The notes: a model not told the origin generated them from the sequence alone. DNA of 64,000 nucleotides from Bergeyella porcorum (GCF_042427575.1 NZ_JBHMFD010000013.1:274880-338879), one strand, 5' to 3'. Numbered from the stretch's first letter, positions 37,412 through 46,293 are shown. A program made the numbers and translations.

Positions 37412-39220
37412 ATGCAACAAAATAACGGATTAGACAAAAATCAGTTAATCAGTTTTATGCTGTTTTCCCTTATTATGATAGGGGCAATGTTTTATTTTCA
37501 GGATAAACAATCTAAAGAACAACAGCTAAAAGAGGCTCAAAACCCTAAAAAAGAACAGGCGAATGCTACCAAACCTGCTGTAGCCGCCAATCTTAATGGC
37601 AATGTGTCTGCGGCAGCCATACAAGCGGTTAATTTGCAAAATGAAGAGTTGAAATTGGAATTTTCTAGCCTTGGTGGGCAGATTTCCAAAGTAGAACTGA
37701 ATCAGTACAAGGCTTATGACCATAAAACGGATAAAGCAGACCTGCCTCTGTATCTGATGAATAAAAACAATTCTTCCTACGGATTCCAGTTTAAGGATAA
37801 AACAGGAAAAACCATCAATACCAAAGACCTGGTGTTCACCCCAGTGGTGAATGGTAATACAGTAACCCTTACCAGCAATGTGAACGGAGCTATCATCCAG
37901 TTTATCTATACTTTATTGCCAAAATATAAGGTAGATTTTCAAGTAAGAACGCAGGGTTTATCTCAGTTGGTAACCGATGGTAAGGCTAATTTCGTTTGGG
38001 ATTATCAGGTAAGAAATGTGGAAAAAGGTAGATCTCAGGAGCAAACCCACTCGGAGTTTGTCTATACTTTTAATAATTATAAAGACTATGACTATGATGG
38101 CAGAACCACAATGGAGGAGCCAGATGAGACTTTGAACTGGCTAGGCGTAAAGCAGCAGTTTTTCTCTTCCGTCATAGAGGCTAAAAATGGATTTACCAAC
38201 TCTAAAGGCTATCAGGATATGATAGAAGAAGGGGAGTATCTTAAAAAGCTTAACTACGATGGGCAAGTGCAATTGGTGGGCAACGAACTCAATCAAGATT
38301 TTACTTGGTATTTCTTACCATTGGATTTGAACTTGTTGAAATCTTATGATAAGAACTTTGATGAAATTTTACCGTTAGGTTGGTCATTCATTGGGACTAT
38401 GAATCGTTGGTTTTTCATCCCAGTTTACAATTTGATTTCCTCTTGGGGAATTGCCGCAGGATGGGCTATTTTCTTACTTACGATTTTCGTGAAACTCATT
38501 TTGTCGCCTATTATGTTTAAACAACATAAGCTGAGTGCGATGATGAGGGTAATACGCCCAGAAGTGGACGAAGTGAATGAAAAATATAAAGATGCCGACC
38601 CAATGAAGCGTCAGCAAGCTATAATGGAAGTGTATAGAAAGGCAGGAGTAAACCAGATGGCAGGCTGTCTACCAGCATTGTTGCAGATTCCTATCTTCTA
38701 CGCATTATTCCGTTTCTTCCCTAATTTTATTGACCTAAGAGGGCAGAGCTTTTGGTTTGCAAAAGACCTTACCGCCTATGATGATGTGATAAAACTACCA
38801 TTCCATATTCCATTTTTAGGGGAACACTTAAGTATTTTTGCGATAGCGTGTACCGTGGTGATTTTGATTTACACGATGATGACTTCAGGTAATATGCAGC
38901 AACCTACACAGCCAGGAATGCCGAATATGAAAGTGATTATGTACATTTTTCCAATTACTTTCCTATTCTTCCTTAATGCTTCGGCATCGGGGTTATCTTG
39001 GTATTACTTTGTGTCTAATGCTATCAACATTGTCATTATTCTTGTGATTAAATATTGGATTTTAGACGAGAAGAAAATTCACGCACAGATTCAAGCTAAT
39101 AAGGCACAGCCTAAGAAGGAAGGAAAATTCCAAAGAAGAATGCGTGAAATGATGGAGAGAGCCCAAGCTCAACAGGAAGAAATGAGAAAACAACAGCAAC
39201 AACAAAACAAGAGAAAATAA
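37412..39220 (+). CDS. yidC: Membrane protein insertase YidC
   Basis: An inner-membrane insertase that helps integrate membrane proteins with or without SecYEG. It has the Gram-negative layout: an N-terminal membrane anchor (NQLISFMLFSLIMIGAMFYF), a large periplasmic beta-domain, and five C-terminal membrane segments including IFLLTIFVKLILSPIMF and MAGCLPALLQIPIFYALFRFF. The tail is basic and glutamine-rich (MMERAQAQQEEMRKQQQQQNKRK region), fitting ribosome contact. An in-frame ATG at 37385 adds nine residues; the ATG at 37412 (MQQNNGLDKNQ) fits family starts better. A perfect 16-bp terminator follows. Confidence 0.95.
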   Translation: MQQNNGLDKNQLISFMLFSLIMIGAMFYFQDKQSKEQQLKEAQNPKKEQANATKPAVAANLNGNVSAAAIQAVNLQNEELKLEFSSLGGQISKVELNQYKAYDHKTDKADLPLYLMNKNNSSYGFQFKDKTGKTINTKDLVFTPVVNGNTVTLTSNVNGAIIQFIYTLLPKYKVDFQVRTQGLSQLVTDGKANFVWDYQVRNVEKGRSQEQTHSEFVYTFNNYKDYDYDGRTTMEEPDETLNWLGVKQQFFSSVIEAKNGFTNSKGYQDMIEEGEYLKKLNYDGQVQLVGNELNQDFTWYFLPLDLNLLKSYDKNFDEILPLGWSFIGTMNRWFFIPVYNLISSWGIAAGWAIFLLTIFVKLILSPIMFKQHKLSAMMRVIRPEVDEVNEKYKDADPMKRQQAIMEVYRKAGVNQMAGCLPALLQIPIFYALFRFFPNFIDLRGQSFWFAKDLTAYDDVIKLPFHIPFLGEHLSIFAIACTVVILIYTMMTSGNMQQPTQPGMPNMKVIMYIFPITFLFFLNASASGLSWYYFVSNAINIVIILVIKYWILDEKKIHAQIQANKAQPKKEGKFQRRMREMMERAQAQQEEMRKQQQQQNKRK

Positions 39221-39260
39221 TAGCGATAAGCGTAATTTTTGCTAGAGATTTACCATTGAT

Positions 39261-39300
39261 AAATTCCCTTTCAGAATCAATTCTGAAAGGGAATTTTTTT
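39261..39300 (+). terminator. Terminator after yidC
   Basis: AAATTCCCTTTCAGAA and its perfect reverse complement surround a 4-base loop (TCAA), followed by seven T. From here to about 39494 I see no further feature. Confidence 0.88.
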
Positions 39301-39494
39301 ACTCAAGATTATGCAGTAGAATTAAGTTTTTGATATATATGAAATCATCGAACAAAACCTTATGGTTTACTGCTTAAAACGTATTGCGTAATTGTGATTT
39401 ACTAAACGATTGTTTGATTTTGGCTTTTATTATAAAAAAAATGATGTTGAAATTTGTTTATTTTGATGAAAAGTGTATATTTGATGTGCTGAAT

Positions 39495-39502
39495 TAAATT
39501 TG
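39495..39502 (+). promoter_or_regulatory. -7 element of the GLPGLI-family gene
   Basis: TAAATTTG matches TAnnTTTG. The TTG at 39500 lies within it, so translation must begin further down. Confidence 0.55.
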
Positions 39503-39523
39503 ACTAAAATGTATTTTAAAGTT

Positions 39524-40333
39524 ATGAATAAGTATTTTTCAGTTGTATTATTATTGTTGGTTAATTTTTTATTTTCCCAAAAACTCAATGTACATTATAA
39601 ACAATGGGCACAGACGGACATTAACGACCCTTCTTATATCGAGGAAGATGATTTAATATTGCAAATAAGGAATCATTCTTCTATCTATTACAGTCAGAAG
39701 TATCATTTTATAATGACTAATCAGCAGAAGGCAATGGAAATGGGAATTAATCCCAATAAAATTTCTAATAACTACATCATACAAAAGGATGGAGATAAAA
39801 TTTTCCATATAAGACCTATTGAAAGAGATTTCGTGAAATATCAAGAATTGGAAATGCCGATATGGAAGCTGGAAAATGAAGAGAAAACCATAGATTCTTT
39901 GAAGGCTAAAAAGGCAGTTTGTGAATACAGAGGTAGAGCGTTTACCGCTTGGTACACAGATAGTATTCCTATTTCTGATGGGCCTTTTAAATTCAAAAAT
40001 TTGCCAGGATTGGTTTTGGAAGTAGAAAGTGCGGATGGGCATTATAAGATTAAACTGAACGGGATTGAAAAAGAGGAAAGCGAATTAGAATTTCCTAAGG
40101 CAATCACCGTAAAGAATAGAGCAGAGTATTTGAATGAGTTAAAAAAGTTTGCGGATAATCCTAGTTATAAAATGATTCAGCGGGACAATGCCAATACTTT
40201 TAAGTATAAAACCTATGTAGATGGTAAAGAAGTGAATAATTCAGAGAAATATAAGTTATTTAATAAATTTGTGTGGGATTTTATGAAAATTCATAACAAT
40301 CCAATAGAAAAAGATGATTTATGGATAAGATAA
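39524..40333 (+). CDS. GLPGLI family protein
   Basis: A 269-residue exported protein of a family restricted to Bacteroidetes and named for a GLPGLI motif; here the motif reads KFKNLPGLVLEVES (about residues 160-173). A signal peptide (FSVVLLLLVNFLFSQ) is evident. The function of the family is unknown; members often neighbour TonB-dependent receptors. The ATG at 39524 is preferred to 39509 because the predicted start of transcription falls at about 39507-39509. Its end overlaps the next gene by 13 bases, suggesting translational coupling. Confidence 0.82.
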   Translation: MNKYFSVVLLLLVNFLFSQKLNVHYKQWAQTDINDPSYIEEDDLILQIRNHSSIYYSQKYHFIMTNQQKAMEMGINPNKISNNYIIQKDGDKIFHIRPIERDFVKYQELEMPIWKLENEEKTIDSLKAKKAVCEYRGRAFTAWYTDSIPISDGPFKFKNLPGLVLEVESADGHYKIKLNGIEKEESELEFPKAITVKNRAEYLNELKKFADNPSYKMIQRDNANTFKYKTYVDGKEVNNSEKYKLFNKFVWDFMKIHNNPIEKDDLWIR

Positions 40334-40686
40334 TAGGAAAATGCTTGCTGCTGATATTGTTTCTGAACTCGTTCAGTTTTTATGCTCAGAGCAGATACGA
40401 AAAAAAGTATGTAAAAGTGGAAATTACCAACCGATGGAATGCGGATTCTCTTAGAGTTGTTCAGAAAAAATTAAAAAGGGACTACGGCATTGATTTTTCT
40501 TTTAAAAATGTGAAATTGGATGAAAAGAAAAAGATAAAAAGTCTGGATTTGTATGTGAATTGCAATGATGGGTACAAAGGAAGTGCTTCCTTTGCGGGTA
40601 ATGTGGAAGGAAGTTACTTTGGTTTTTACAGAGATTATGGCTACTTTGCATTAAAATACTTTGGGGTAGGTTATATTGAGAAGTAA
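40321..40686 (+). CDS. Hypothetical exported protein coupled to the GLPGLI gene
   Basis: A 121-residue protein with a signal peptide (CLLLILFLNSFSFYAQ). The mature part (NADSLRVVQKKLKRDYGIDF, then NVKLDEKKKIKSLDLYVN and GYKGSASF) resembles the C-terminal extracytoplasmic tail of BlaR1/M56-type membrane proteins of Bacteroidetes, but no membrane or peptidase domain is present. I cannot assign a function. The start codon lies within the 3' end of the GLPGLI gene. It ends 15 bases before a convergent rnhB remnant. Confidence 0.7.
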   Translation: MDKIIGKCLLLILFLNSFSFYAQSRYEKKYVKVEITNRWNADSLRVVQKKLKRDYGIDFSFKNVKLDEKKKIKSLDLYVNCNDGYKGSASFAGNVEGSYFGFYRDYGYFALKYFGVGYIEK

Positions 40687-40700
40687 AATACTGATTGTGT

Positions 40701-40961
40701 TTAATACACCAGCTTAAAGGATTTTCTATGATGGATGGTTGCACCATATTTCATCAAGGCTTCTTGGTGGTGTTTGGTGGCATAGCCCATATTTTTGTTC
40801 CAACCATATTCTGGGAAAGCTTCGTGAAGTTCTATCATCAGTTTATCCCGATAGTTTTTGGCTAAGATGGAAGCTGCAGCAATGGATAGTACTTTAGAAT
40901 CTCCTTTGACGATGCATTGGTGGGGAATGAAAGGGTAGGGCTTAAACCAATTGCATATCAT
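40701..40961 (-). pseudogene. rnhB: Ribonuclease HII, 3' half only
   Basis: Eighty-six codons correspond to the C-terminal half of RNase HII, which removes ribonucleotides and RNA primers from DNA: NWFKPYPFIPHQCIVKGDSK, SIAAASILAKNYRDKLM, and ATKHHQEALMKYGATIHHR. The N-terminal half with the DEAGRG motif and its catalytic acidic residues is absent. Upstream on the minus strand the sequence switches abruptly, within ATGATATGCAAT, to a 138-bp copy of the gene at 60846-63635. The methionine opening the frame arises from that junction. An intact rnhB may exist elsewhere; it is not in this window. Confidence 0.88.
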
Positions 40962-41093
40962 TAAAATTGCTCAAAGTAGAAAATGGAGCCCCAATATTCT
41001 GGTCCAGATTCATCGCTTTAATGTACTGATAGGTGATTCCGTAGCGTTCTGAAAGTTTAAGTTTAGAAACATTGAGGTATTTTAAAGGTTTAA
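40954..41093 (-). repeat. 138-bp duplicate of part of the M1-like gene at 60846
   Basis: The minus strand matches 61950-62087 at all but about four positions (codons for LKYLNASKLKLSERYG to LSNFNDM). It abuts the truncated rnhB on one side and non-coding sequence on the other. Confidence 0.88.
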
Positions 41094-41149
41094 ATGGTAT
41101 AAGCCTTTTTCGGAAATGAAAATTCTTATTTTTTCATTAACTTTTTTTT

Positions 41150-41305
41150 AGGTCAAACGCACGAAATTTATAATCCGTTAATAACTAGTAATTTGCATTT
41201 TCGTTATTCTCTATTAAAGCAATTAAGAGTAAATTTTAACACATTGATAATCAATGTATATATTTAGCAAATATCTTCAAAATATAATTTCGTGCGTTTA
41301 GCCTA
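41150..41305. mobile_element. MITE related to the ISAs1 element (copy 2)
   Basis: A 156-bp element with both terminal repeats intact (left TAGGTCAAACGCACGAAA, right TTTCGTGCGTTTAGCCTA). It has no coding capacity and is homologous internally to the copy at 22043-22188. The termini match those of the deleted ISAs1 element at 13332-13637, which identifies the likely transposase family. Confidence 0.85.
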
Positions 41306-41324
41306 AAGATTATTGAATAAAACC

Positions 41325-42215
41325 TTATTTAATAAACATTTTCGCTACCTTTTCTGCTTTTTTACTTTCAGAATAATCATAGAACCCTTCGCCTGATTTT
41401 ACCCCGAGTTTCCCTGCGGTTACCATATTCACTAGTAGTGGATTAGGAGCGTATTTAGGATTTTTAAATCCATCATACATCACATTTAGAATGGCTAAAC
41501 AAACATCTAACCCAATGAAGTCTGCTAACTGAAGAGGCCCCATAGGATGAGCCATACCGAGTTTCATCACGGTATCGATTTCCTCTACACCTGCTACGCC
41601 GCTGTATAGCGTTTCTATGGCTTCGTTAATCATTGGCATTAAGATTCTATTAGCCACAAATCCAGGGTAGTCGTTCACCTCTACAGGGACTTTTCCTAAG
41701 GTTTTAGACATTTCGTAGATGGCATCAAAAGTTTCTTTAGAAGTAGAGTACCCTTTGATGATTTCCACCAATTTCATAATCGGAACGGGATTCATAAAGT
41801 GCATTCCTATCACTTTCTCCGGTCTTTGGGTAACGGAAGCAATTTTCGTAATCGAAATGGAAGATGTATTGGTAGCCAAGATGCAATGTTCTGGCGAAAA
41901 ATCATCCATTTGTTTGAAGATTTTCAATTTCAAATCCAAGTTTTCCGTTGCCGCTTCTACAATAAGGTCTGCGGTTGCTGCCGCTGCTTTTAGGTCTGTA
42001 AAAGTAGTGATGTTTCCTAAGGTCTGTGCTTTTTGCTCTTCGGTAAGGTTGCCTTTAGCAATGATTCTATCCAGATTGGTAGTAATGGTTTTTAGCCCTC
42101 TGTCCAAAGCTTCTTGGGATACATCTACAAGGTTTACCTTAAATCCTGTTTGTGCAAATGTATGGGCAATGCCATTCCCCATAGTTCCTGCACCGATGAC
42201 AACAATGTTTTTCAT
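41325..42215 (-). CDS. 3-hydroxybutyryl-CoA dehydrogenase
   Basis: A 296-residue NAD(P)-dependent 3-hydroxyacyl-CoA dehydrogenase. The Rossmann motif is VIGAGTMGNGIAHTFAQTG. The catalytic region MHFMNPVPIMKLVEII contains the active-site histidine, and GFVANRILMPMINEA with HPMGPLQLADFIGLD is typical of the HBD/PaaH group. It functions in beta-oxidation, butyrate or phenylacetate-type pathways; the pathway cannot be fixed from neighbours. The small lipoprotein gene ends 12 bases upstream on the same strand, so they are probably co-transcribed. Confidence 0.94.
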   Translation of the reverse strand: MKNIVVIGAGTMGNGIAHTFAQTGFKVNLVDVSQEALDRGLKTITTNLDRIIAKGNLTEEQKAQTLGNITTFTDLKAAAATADLIVEAATENLDLKLKIFKQMDDFSPEHCILATNTSSISITKIASVTQRPEKVIGMHFMNPVPIMKLVEIIKGYSTSKETFDAIYEMSKTLGKVPVEVNDYPGFVANRILMPMINEAIETLYSGVAGVEEIDTVMKLGMAHPMGPLQLADFIGLDVCLAILNVMYDGFKNPKYAPNPLLVNMVTAGKLGVKSGEGFYDYSESKKAEKVAKMFIK

Positions 42216-42227
42216 TTTTAATAATTT

Positions 42228-42680
42228 TTATTTTGAAATTTTCAATTCTTCTAATTTTTTAATGCCTGTTCGTTTTATTTTGACTTCTTGTTCTAAAATG
42301 TTTTGAGCAACCTTTTCGGCAAAATTGACAATGCCATCTGCATTAGGATTTCTTTTGCTGTTTTGTTTTTCAATGGTTTTTTGCAATTGAGCAAAGAAAT
42401 CTTCTTTATATTTAGGTTTTAGCGTATCCAAAGAGATATAAATACGGTATTCTCCCTCTCTGCCCAGTCCGCTTTGTTTGTAGATTTTAGGAAGCGTAAG
42501 TTTTTTTGAGGCAAAATAGGTTTTAGTAAACTCCAAAACCATATCACTGCTGGGAGCACCACAGCAAATGCTACCGTAATAAATAGAGGCATACTCCGTT
42601 TTTGGGGAAGGCTCTGGTGCTTCAGATTTTTGGCTGGCACAAGAGACCATCAGTATTATAGCAAAGAATAAATGTTTCAT
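42228..42680 (-). CDS. Hypothetical lipoprotein
   Basis: A 150-residue lipoprotein (MKHLFFAIILMVSCASQ, cysteine at residue 14). The mature part contains YYGSICCGAPSSDMVLEFTK and GLGREGEYRIYISLDTLK. I do not recognise the family. The open frame extends upstream to 42824, but that part is made of heptamer word repeats and is not coding. Co-transcription with hbd downstream is likely. Confidence 0.75.
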   Translation of the reverse strand: MKHLFFAIILMVSCASQKSEAPEPSPKTEYASIYYGSICCGAPSSDMVLEFTKTYFASKKLTLPKIYKQSGLGREGEYRIYISLDTLKPKYKEDFFAQLQKTIEKQNSKRNPNADGIVNFAEKVAQNILEQEVKIKRTGIKKLEELKISK

Positions 42681-42685
42681 TTTTT

Positions 42686-42835
42686 TAGTTTTAAGTTTTG
42701 AGTGCTGAGTTTTAAGTTTTGAGAAAAGAAGAAAGAGAAAAGACTTTCTTAAGAGTTTTAAGTGTTGAGTGCTGAGTTTTGAGTTTTTACCATCAACTAT
42801 CAACAAACAACCATCAACCATCAACCACTAACTTA
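42686..42835. repeat. Heptanucleotide word arrays upstream of the lipoprotein gene
   Basis: Two blocks of TTTTAAG/TTTTGAG/TGCTGAG words (42686-42721, 42753-42787) flank a GAAAGAG-rich stretch. A third block (42789-42835) repeats ACCATCA/ACTATCA with a 7-base period and reaches the stop region of the next gene. Confidence 0.72.
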
Positions 42836-43790
42836 TCATCTTCATAATTTCCAAAGCTACTTTCAAGGCTTCGGTGCCATCTTCCAATGAAACTTCCACA
42901 TTTTTATTTTCTGTAATGGCATCGGCAAAGGCATTCAGTTCGTCTAAAATAGCATTATTAGGCTGAATGTTTGGATACTCAAATAAAATCTGATTTCGTT
43001 CTCCTTCTGCATTTTCAATAATCATATCAAATGGGGAAGGCTCATCAGGAGCCGCTTTCATACGGATAACTTCTGCTTTCTTTTCTAAGAAATCCACAGA
43101 AATATAGGCATCTTGCTGGAAGAAACGGGATTTTCTCATCGCCTTCATAGAAATGCGGGAAGTGGTAAGATTAGCAACACAGCCGTTTTCAAATTCAATT
43201 CTGGCGTTGCAAATATCTGGCGTTTTAGACACCACGCATACCCCCGAAGCGTGAATGCTCTTCACGGGAGATTTTACAATGGATAGCAAAATATCCAAAT
43301 CGTGAATCATCAAATCTAGCACCACAGAAACATCGGTTCCCCTTGGGTTAAACTCCGCCAATCTGTGAATTTCAATAAACATCGGATTTTTGATATAATC
43401 CTTCGTAGCAATAAATGCAGGATTATAGCGTTCTACGTGACCTACTTGGGCTTTGATGCCGTATTTTTCGCATTGTTCTAATATGTCCTGAGCTTGTTCT
43501 AAGGTCTGCGTAACGGGCTTTTCTATGAAAAAATGTTTGCCGTTTTCTATGGCTTTCAAAGCGTAATGATGGTGATAAAGGGTAGGGGTAACAATGTCTA
43601 AAACCTCTATCTGAGCAAGCAATTCTTCAAAATTTTCAAAGTATTTGTAGCCCAATTCGGCTTCTAGTTTTTTACCATTTTCGGCATCGGCATCATAGAA
43701 GCCTACCAATTCATATTTATCACTTTGGTTTAGCAATTTTAAGTGGATTTTTCCGAGGTGTCCTGCACCTACCAAACCTGCTTTTAGCAT
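42828..43790 (-). CDS. Gfo/Idh/MocA family oxidoreductase
   Basis: A 320-residue NAD(P)-dependent oxidoreductase, most often acting on sugars or inositols. The dinucleotide-binding start is LKAGLVGAGHLGKIHLKLL. The EKPVTQTLEQAQ motif carries the lysine of the family (HFFIEKPV), and GHVERYNPAF follows. A DLMIHDLDIL segment supplies the conserved HD pair of the active site. The related WlbA-type genes act in surface polysaccharide synthesis, but there are no such neighbours here, so the substrate is unknown. Confidence 0.9.
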   Translation of the reverse strand: MLKAGLVGAGHLGKIHLKLLNQSDKYELVGFYDADAENGKKLEAELGYKYFENFEELLAQIEVLDIVTPTLYHHHYALKAIENGKHFFIEKPVTQTLEQAQDILEQCEKYGIKAQVGHVERYNPAFIATKDYIKNPMFIEIHRLAEFNPRGTDVSVVLDLMIHDLDILLSIVKSPVKSIHASGVCVVSKTPDICNARIEFENGCVANLTTSRISMKAMRKSRFFQQDAYISVDFLEKKAEVIRMKAAPDEPSPFDMIIENAEGERNQILFEYPNIQPNNAILDELNAFADAITENKNVEVSLEDGTEALKVALEIMKMIS

Positions 43791-43863
43791 AAAGAATATA
43801 ATTTTTTTGTAAAGATAATAAATTTTGAAAATTGGAATTAATCCTATTGAACCATCACATCAT

Positions 43864-44424
43864 CTATTTTCTGAAATCGCTGTCTTTTAGCAGTTGTTCC
43901 AAGACTTTTTTGGCTCTCATAATGCGTACTTTGGTATTGGAAAGCGAAAGATTGAGCTCCTCCGAAATTTCTTTGATGCTTTTTTCTTCAAAGAAACGCA
44001 GACGGATAATTTCCCGATAACTATCGTCCATAGAATTGATAATCTCTTGGATGTTATCCATTTCCTCTTCCGAGATGAGGAGCTCCTCTGGCGATTGGGC
44101 ATACTGATTTTTCACTTGTTCCAGAGAATCGGTGATTTCTTCATTTTCCTTATTTTTCTTTCTCCAAAAGTCAATGATGGTATTTTGGGCAATGGTGAGA
44201 ACCCAAGTTTTAAATTGGAAATTAGGGTCGTACAGCTCCAGCTTATTCAGAACTTTGGAAAATACCGATACTGTGATTTCATCGGCATCGGTTTCGTTTT
44301 GCACTTTTTTCATCACGAAAGAAAAAACATCTATCCAAAACAGATTGATGAGTTGTGTCTGAGCTTTGGGTTTCTTCTCTCGTGCCTCAAAGATTAGAGA
44401 TAAAAGGGAATCTTCATTTGTCAT
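43864..44424 (-). CDS. RNA polymerase sigma-70 family factor (ECF type)
   Basis: A 186-residue sigma factor with region 2 (DADEITVSVFSKVLNKLELY, TWVLTIAQNTIIDFWRKK) and region 4 (MDDSYREIIRLRFFEEKSIKEI, LNLSLSNTKVRIMRAKKVLEQ), as in extracytoplasmic-function sigma factors. No anti-sigma gene is adjacent. A TTG at 44451 opens a longer frame, but a -7 element (TATTTTTG, 44440-44433) lies between it and the ATG at 44424, leaving a predicted leader of only a few bases. A 41-bp minisatellite and octamer repeats fill the upstream region. Confidence 0.92.
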   Translation of the reverse strand: MTNEDSLLSLIFEAREKKPKAQTQLINLFWIDVFSFVMKKVQNETDADEITVSVFSKVLNKLELYDPNFQFKTWVLTIAQNTIIDFWRKKNKENEEITDSLEQVKNQYAQSPEELLISEEEMDNIQEIINSMDDSYREIIRLRFFEEKSIKEISEELNLSLSNTKVRIMRAKKVLEQLLKDSDFRK

Positions 44425-44432
44425 ATCGGTTA

Positions 44433-44440
44433 CAAAAATA
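44433..44440 (-). promoter_or_regulatory. -7 element of the sigma factor gene
   Basis: TATTTTTG on the minus strand ends 9 bases before the ATG, implying an almost leaderless mRNA. Confidence 0.55.
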
Positions 44441-44447
44441 CGATTTA

Positions 44448-44506
44448 TCAATGTAACAATGTATCAATGTATCAATGTAGGAATGTAACAATGTACCAAT
44501 GTAACC
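44448..44506. repeat. Octanucleotide word array
   Basis: Seven or so tandem 8-base words of the form AATGTANC (AATGTAAC, AATGTATC, AATGTACC). Related arrays occur at 51671-51832 and 52740-52786. Confidence 0.75.
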
Positions 44507-44507
44507 T

Positions 44508-44808
44508 GTTGCGGGGAATGAATGTAATCTGTATTTTATTCCAAACATATTGAGGGAAATCAATGTAACTTGTATTTTATTCCAAACAAGTTGCGGGAAA
44601 TCAATGTAACTTGTATTTTATTCCAAACAAGTTGCGGGGAATGAATGTAATCTGTATTTTATTCTAAACAAGTTGCGGGGAATGAATGTAATCTGTATTT
44701 TATTCTAAACATATTGCGGGGAATGAATGTAATCTGTATTTTATTCTAAACAAGTTGCGGGAAATGAATGTAATCTGTATTTTATTCTAAACATATTGAG
44801 GGAAATTA
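44508..44808. repeat. 41-bp tandem repeat, about 7.3 copies
   Basis: Units start at 44508, 44549, 44590, 44631, 44672, 44713, 44754 and 44795, exactly 41 bases apart. A typical unit begins GTTGCGGGGAATGAATG and ends TTTTATTCTAAACAA. Units differ at a few positions (CAAG or CATA before TTG). The array fills much of the divergent region between the sigma factor gene and tyrS; the AT-rich remainder up to 44966 shows nothing else. Confidence 0.92.
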
Positions 44809-44966
44809 AATACTATTGATTTTATTTTAAAATAACATATTTTACGATAATTTACTTTTGTTTTAGCTTTAAATATATTGATTTGTTAAAATTAAAGATA
44901 TTACGCTTGCTTAAAACTTCAATATTTCAGGATTTTACATTTAAGTGGAGTTCAGTTCAAAATTAA

Positions 44967-44974
44967 TATCTTTG
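44967..44974 (+). promoter_or_regulatory. -7 element of tyrS
   Basis: TATCTTTG matches TAnnTTTG, 27 bases before the ATG. Confidence 0.6.
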
Positions 44975-45000
44975 CAACATTAATTTTTATTTTTAATCCA

Positions 45001-46293
45001 ATGAACGCATTTATTGAAGAACTGAAATGGAGAGGGATTTTTGCAGATGCAACCCCAGAGACAGAAGAACTACTCAATAAAGAACAAACTTCGGCTTATG
45101 TGGGCTTTGACCCTACGGCAGATTCCCTACACTTAGGTCATCTGGTGCCTATTATCGTTTTAAGACACTTTCAAAATCACGGACATAAGCCTTATGCCTT
45201 AGTGGGCGGTGCTACGGGGATGATAGGCGACCCATCGGGGAAATCTAATGAGAGAAACTTGCTAAACGAAGAGCAATTAGCCAAAAATGTGGCAGGGCTG
45301 AAAAGCCAATTGCAAAGGTTCATCGATTTTAATTCCAGCGAAAGTAATGCTGCTGTGATGGTGAACAACTATGATTGGATGAAGGATGTTACCTTCCTAG
45401 AATTTGCCAGAGACATCGGGAAGCATATCACCGTAAACTATATGATGGCGAAAGATTCTGTAAAGAAAAGACTTAATGGCGAGTTTCAAGAAGGAATGAG
45501 CTTCACGGAGTTTACTTACCAACTATTGCAAGGGTTTGATTTCCTTCATCTCTACCAGCATCACGGCGTAAAATTGCAAATGGGTGGTAGCGACCAATGG
45601 GGTAACATCACCACAGGAACGGAGCTTATCCGTAGAAAAGTACAAGGCGAGGCGTATGGGCTTACTTGTACGCTCATCACCAAAGCCGATGGATCTAAAT
45701 TTGGGAAAAGTGAAGCGGGGGAAAATGTTTGGCTAGATGCGGCAAGAACTTCACCGTATAAGTTTTATCAGTTTTGGCTGAATCAATCGGATGTGGATTC
45801 TGAGCGTTATATCAAGATTTACACCTTCCTTTCTAAGGCGGAGATAGATGCCATTGTAGAGGAGCATAAAACAGCACCGCACGAGAGAAAACTCCAAAAG
45901 AAACTGGCAGAGGCAATTACCGTTTGGGTACACGGGCAAGAGGAATATCAGAAGGCTTTGAAGGCTTCGGAGATTCTATTTGGGCGTTCTACTGCAGAGG
46001 ATTTGGTGAGTTTGGACGAGGCTACTTTCCTTGAAGTTTTCGATGGCGTTCCACAAAAAGAGGTGGCTAAACAAGAGGTGATAGGGGCAAATATTGTAGA
46101 GCTTCTTTCTGAAAAATCAGGGTTTCTAAAATCTAAAAGTGAAGCCCAAAGGGAACTGAAAGGCAATGCCATCTCTGTAAACAAAGCAAAGGTAGATGAT
46201 GCTTTTACAGCTCAGGAAACGGATTTGATAGATGGTAAATTCTTACTTCTTCAAAAAGGGAAAAAGAATTATTTCATCGTGAAAGCGGTGTAG
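45001..46293 (+). CDS. tyrS: Tyrosyl-tRNA synthetase
   Basis: A class I aminoacyl-tRNA synthetase of 430 residues that charges tRNA-Tyr. The HIGH motif appears as DSLHLGHLVP and the KMSKS motif as SKFGKSEAG. The tyrosine pocket is visible as YVGFDPTADS and QLLQGFDFLHL. The C-terminal S4 domain (residues about 365-430, GFLKSKSEAQRELKGNAISVN) binds the tRNA arm. Length and architecture are standard. It is followed by a terminator hairpin and stands alone. Confidence 0.98.
   Translation: MNAFIEELKWRGIFADATPETEELLNKEQTSAYVGFDPTADSLHLGHLVPIIVLRHFQNHGHKPYALVGGATGMIGDPSGKSNERNLLNEEQLAKNVAGLKSQLQRFIDFNSSESNAAVMVNNYDWMKDVTFLEFARDIGKHITVNYMMAKDSVKKRLNGEFQEGMSFTEFTYQLLQGFDFLHLYQHHGVKLQMGGSDQWGNITTGTELIRRKVQGEAYGLTCTLITKADGSKFGKSEAGENVWLDAARTSPYKFYQFWLNQSDVDSERYIKIYTFLSKAEIDAIVEEHKTAPHERKLQKKLAEAITVWVHGQEEYQKALKASEILFGRSTAEDLVSLDEATFLEVFDGVPQKEVAKQEVIGANIVELLSEKSGFLKSKSEAQRELKGNAISVNKAKVDDAFTAQETDLIDGKFLLLQKGKKNYFIVKAV

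Noticed and set aside
42681..42824. N-terminal extension of the lipoprotein at 42228
   Set aside because: The extension is translated heptamer repeat; the signal peptide and lipobox begin at the ATG at 42680.
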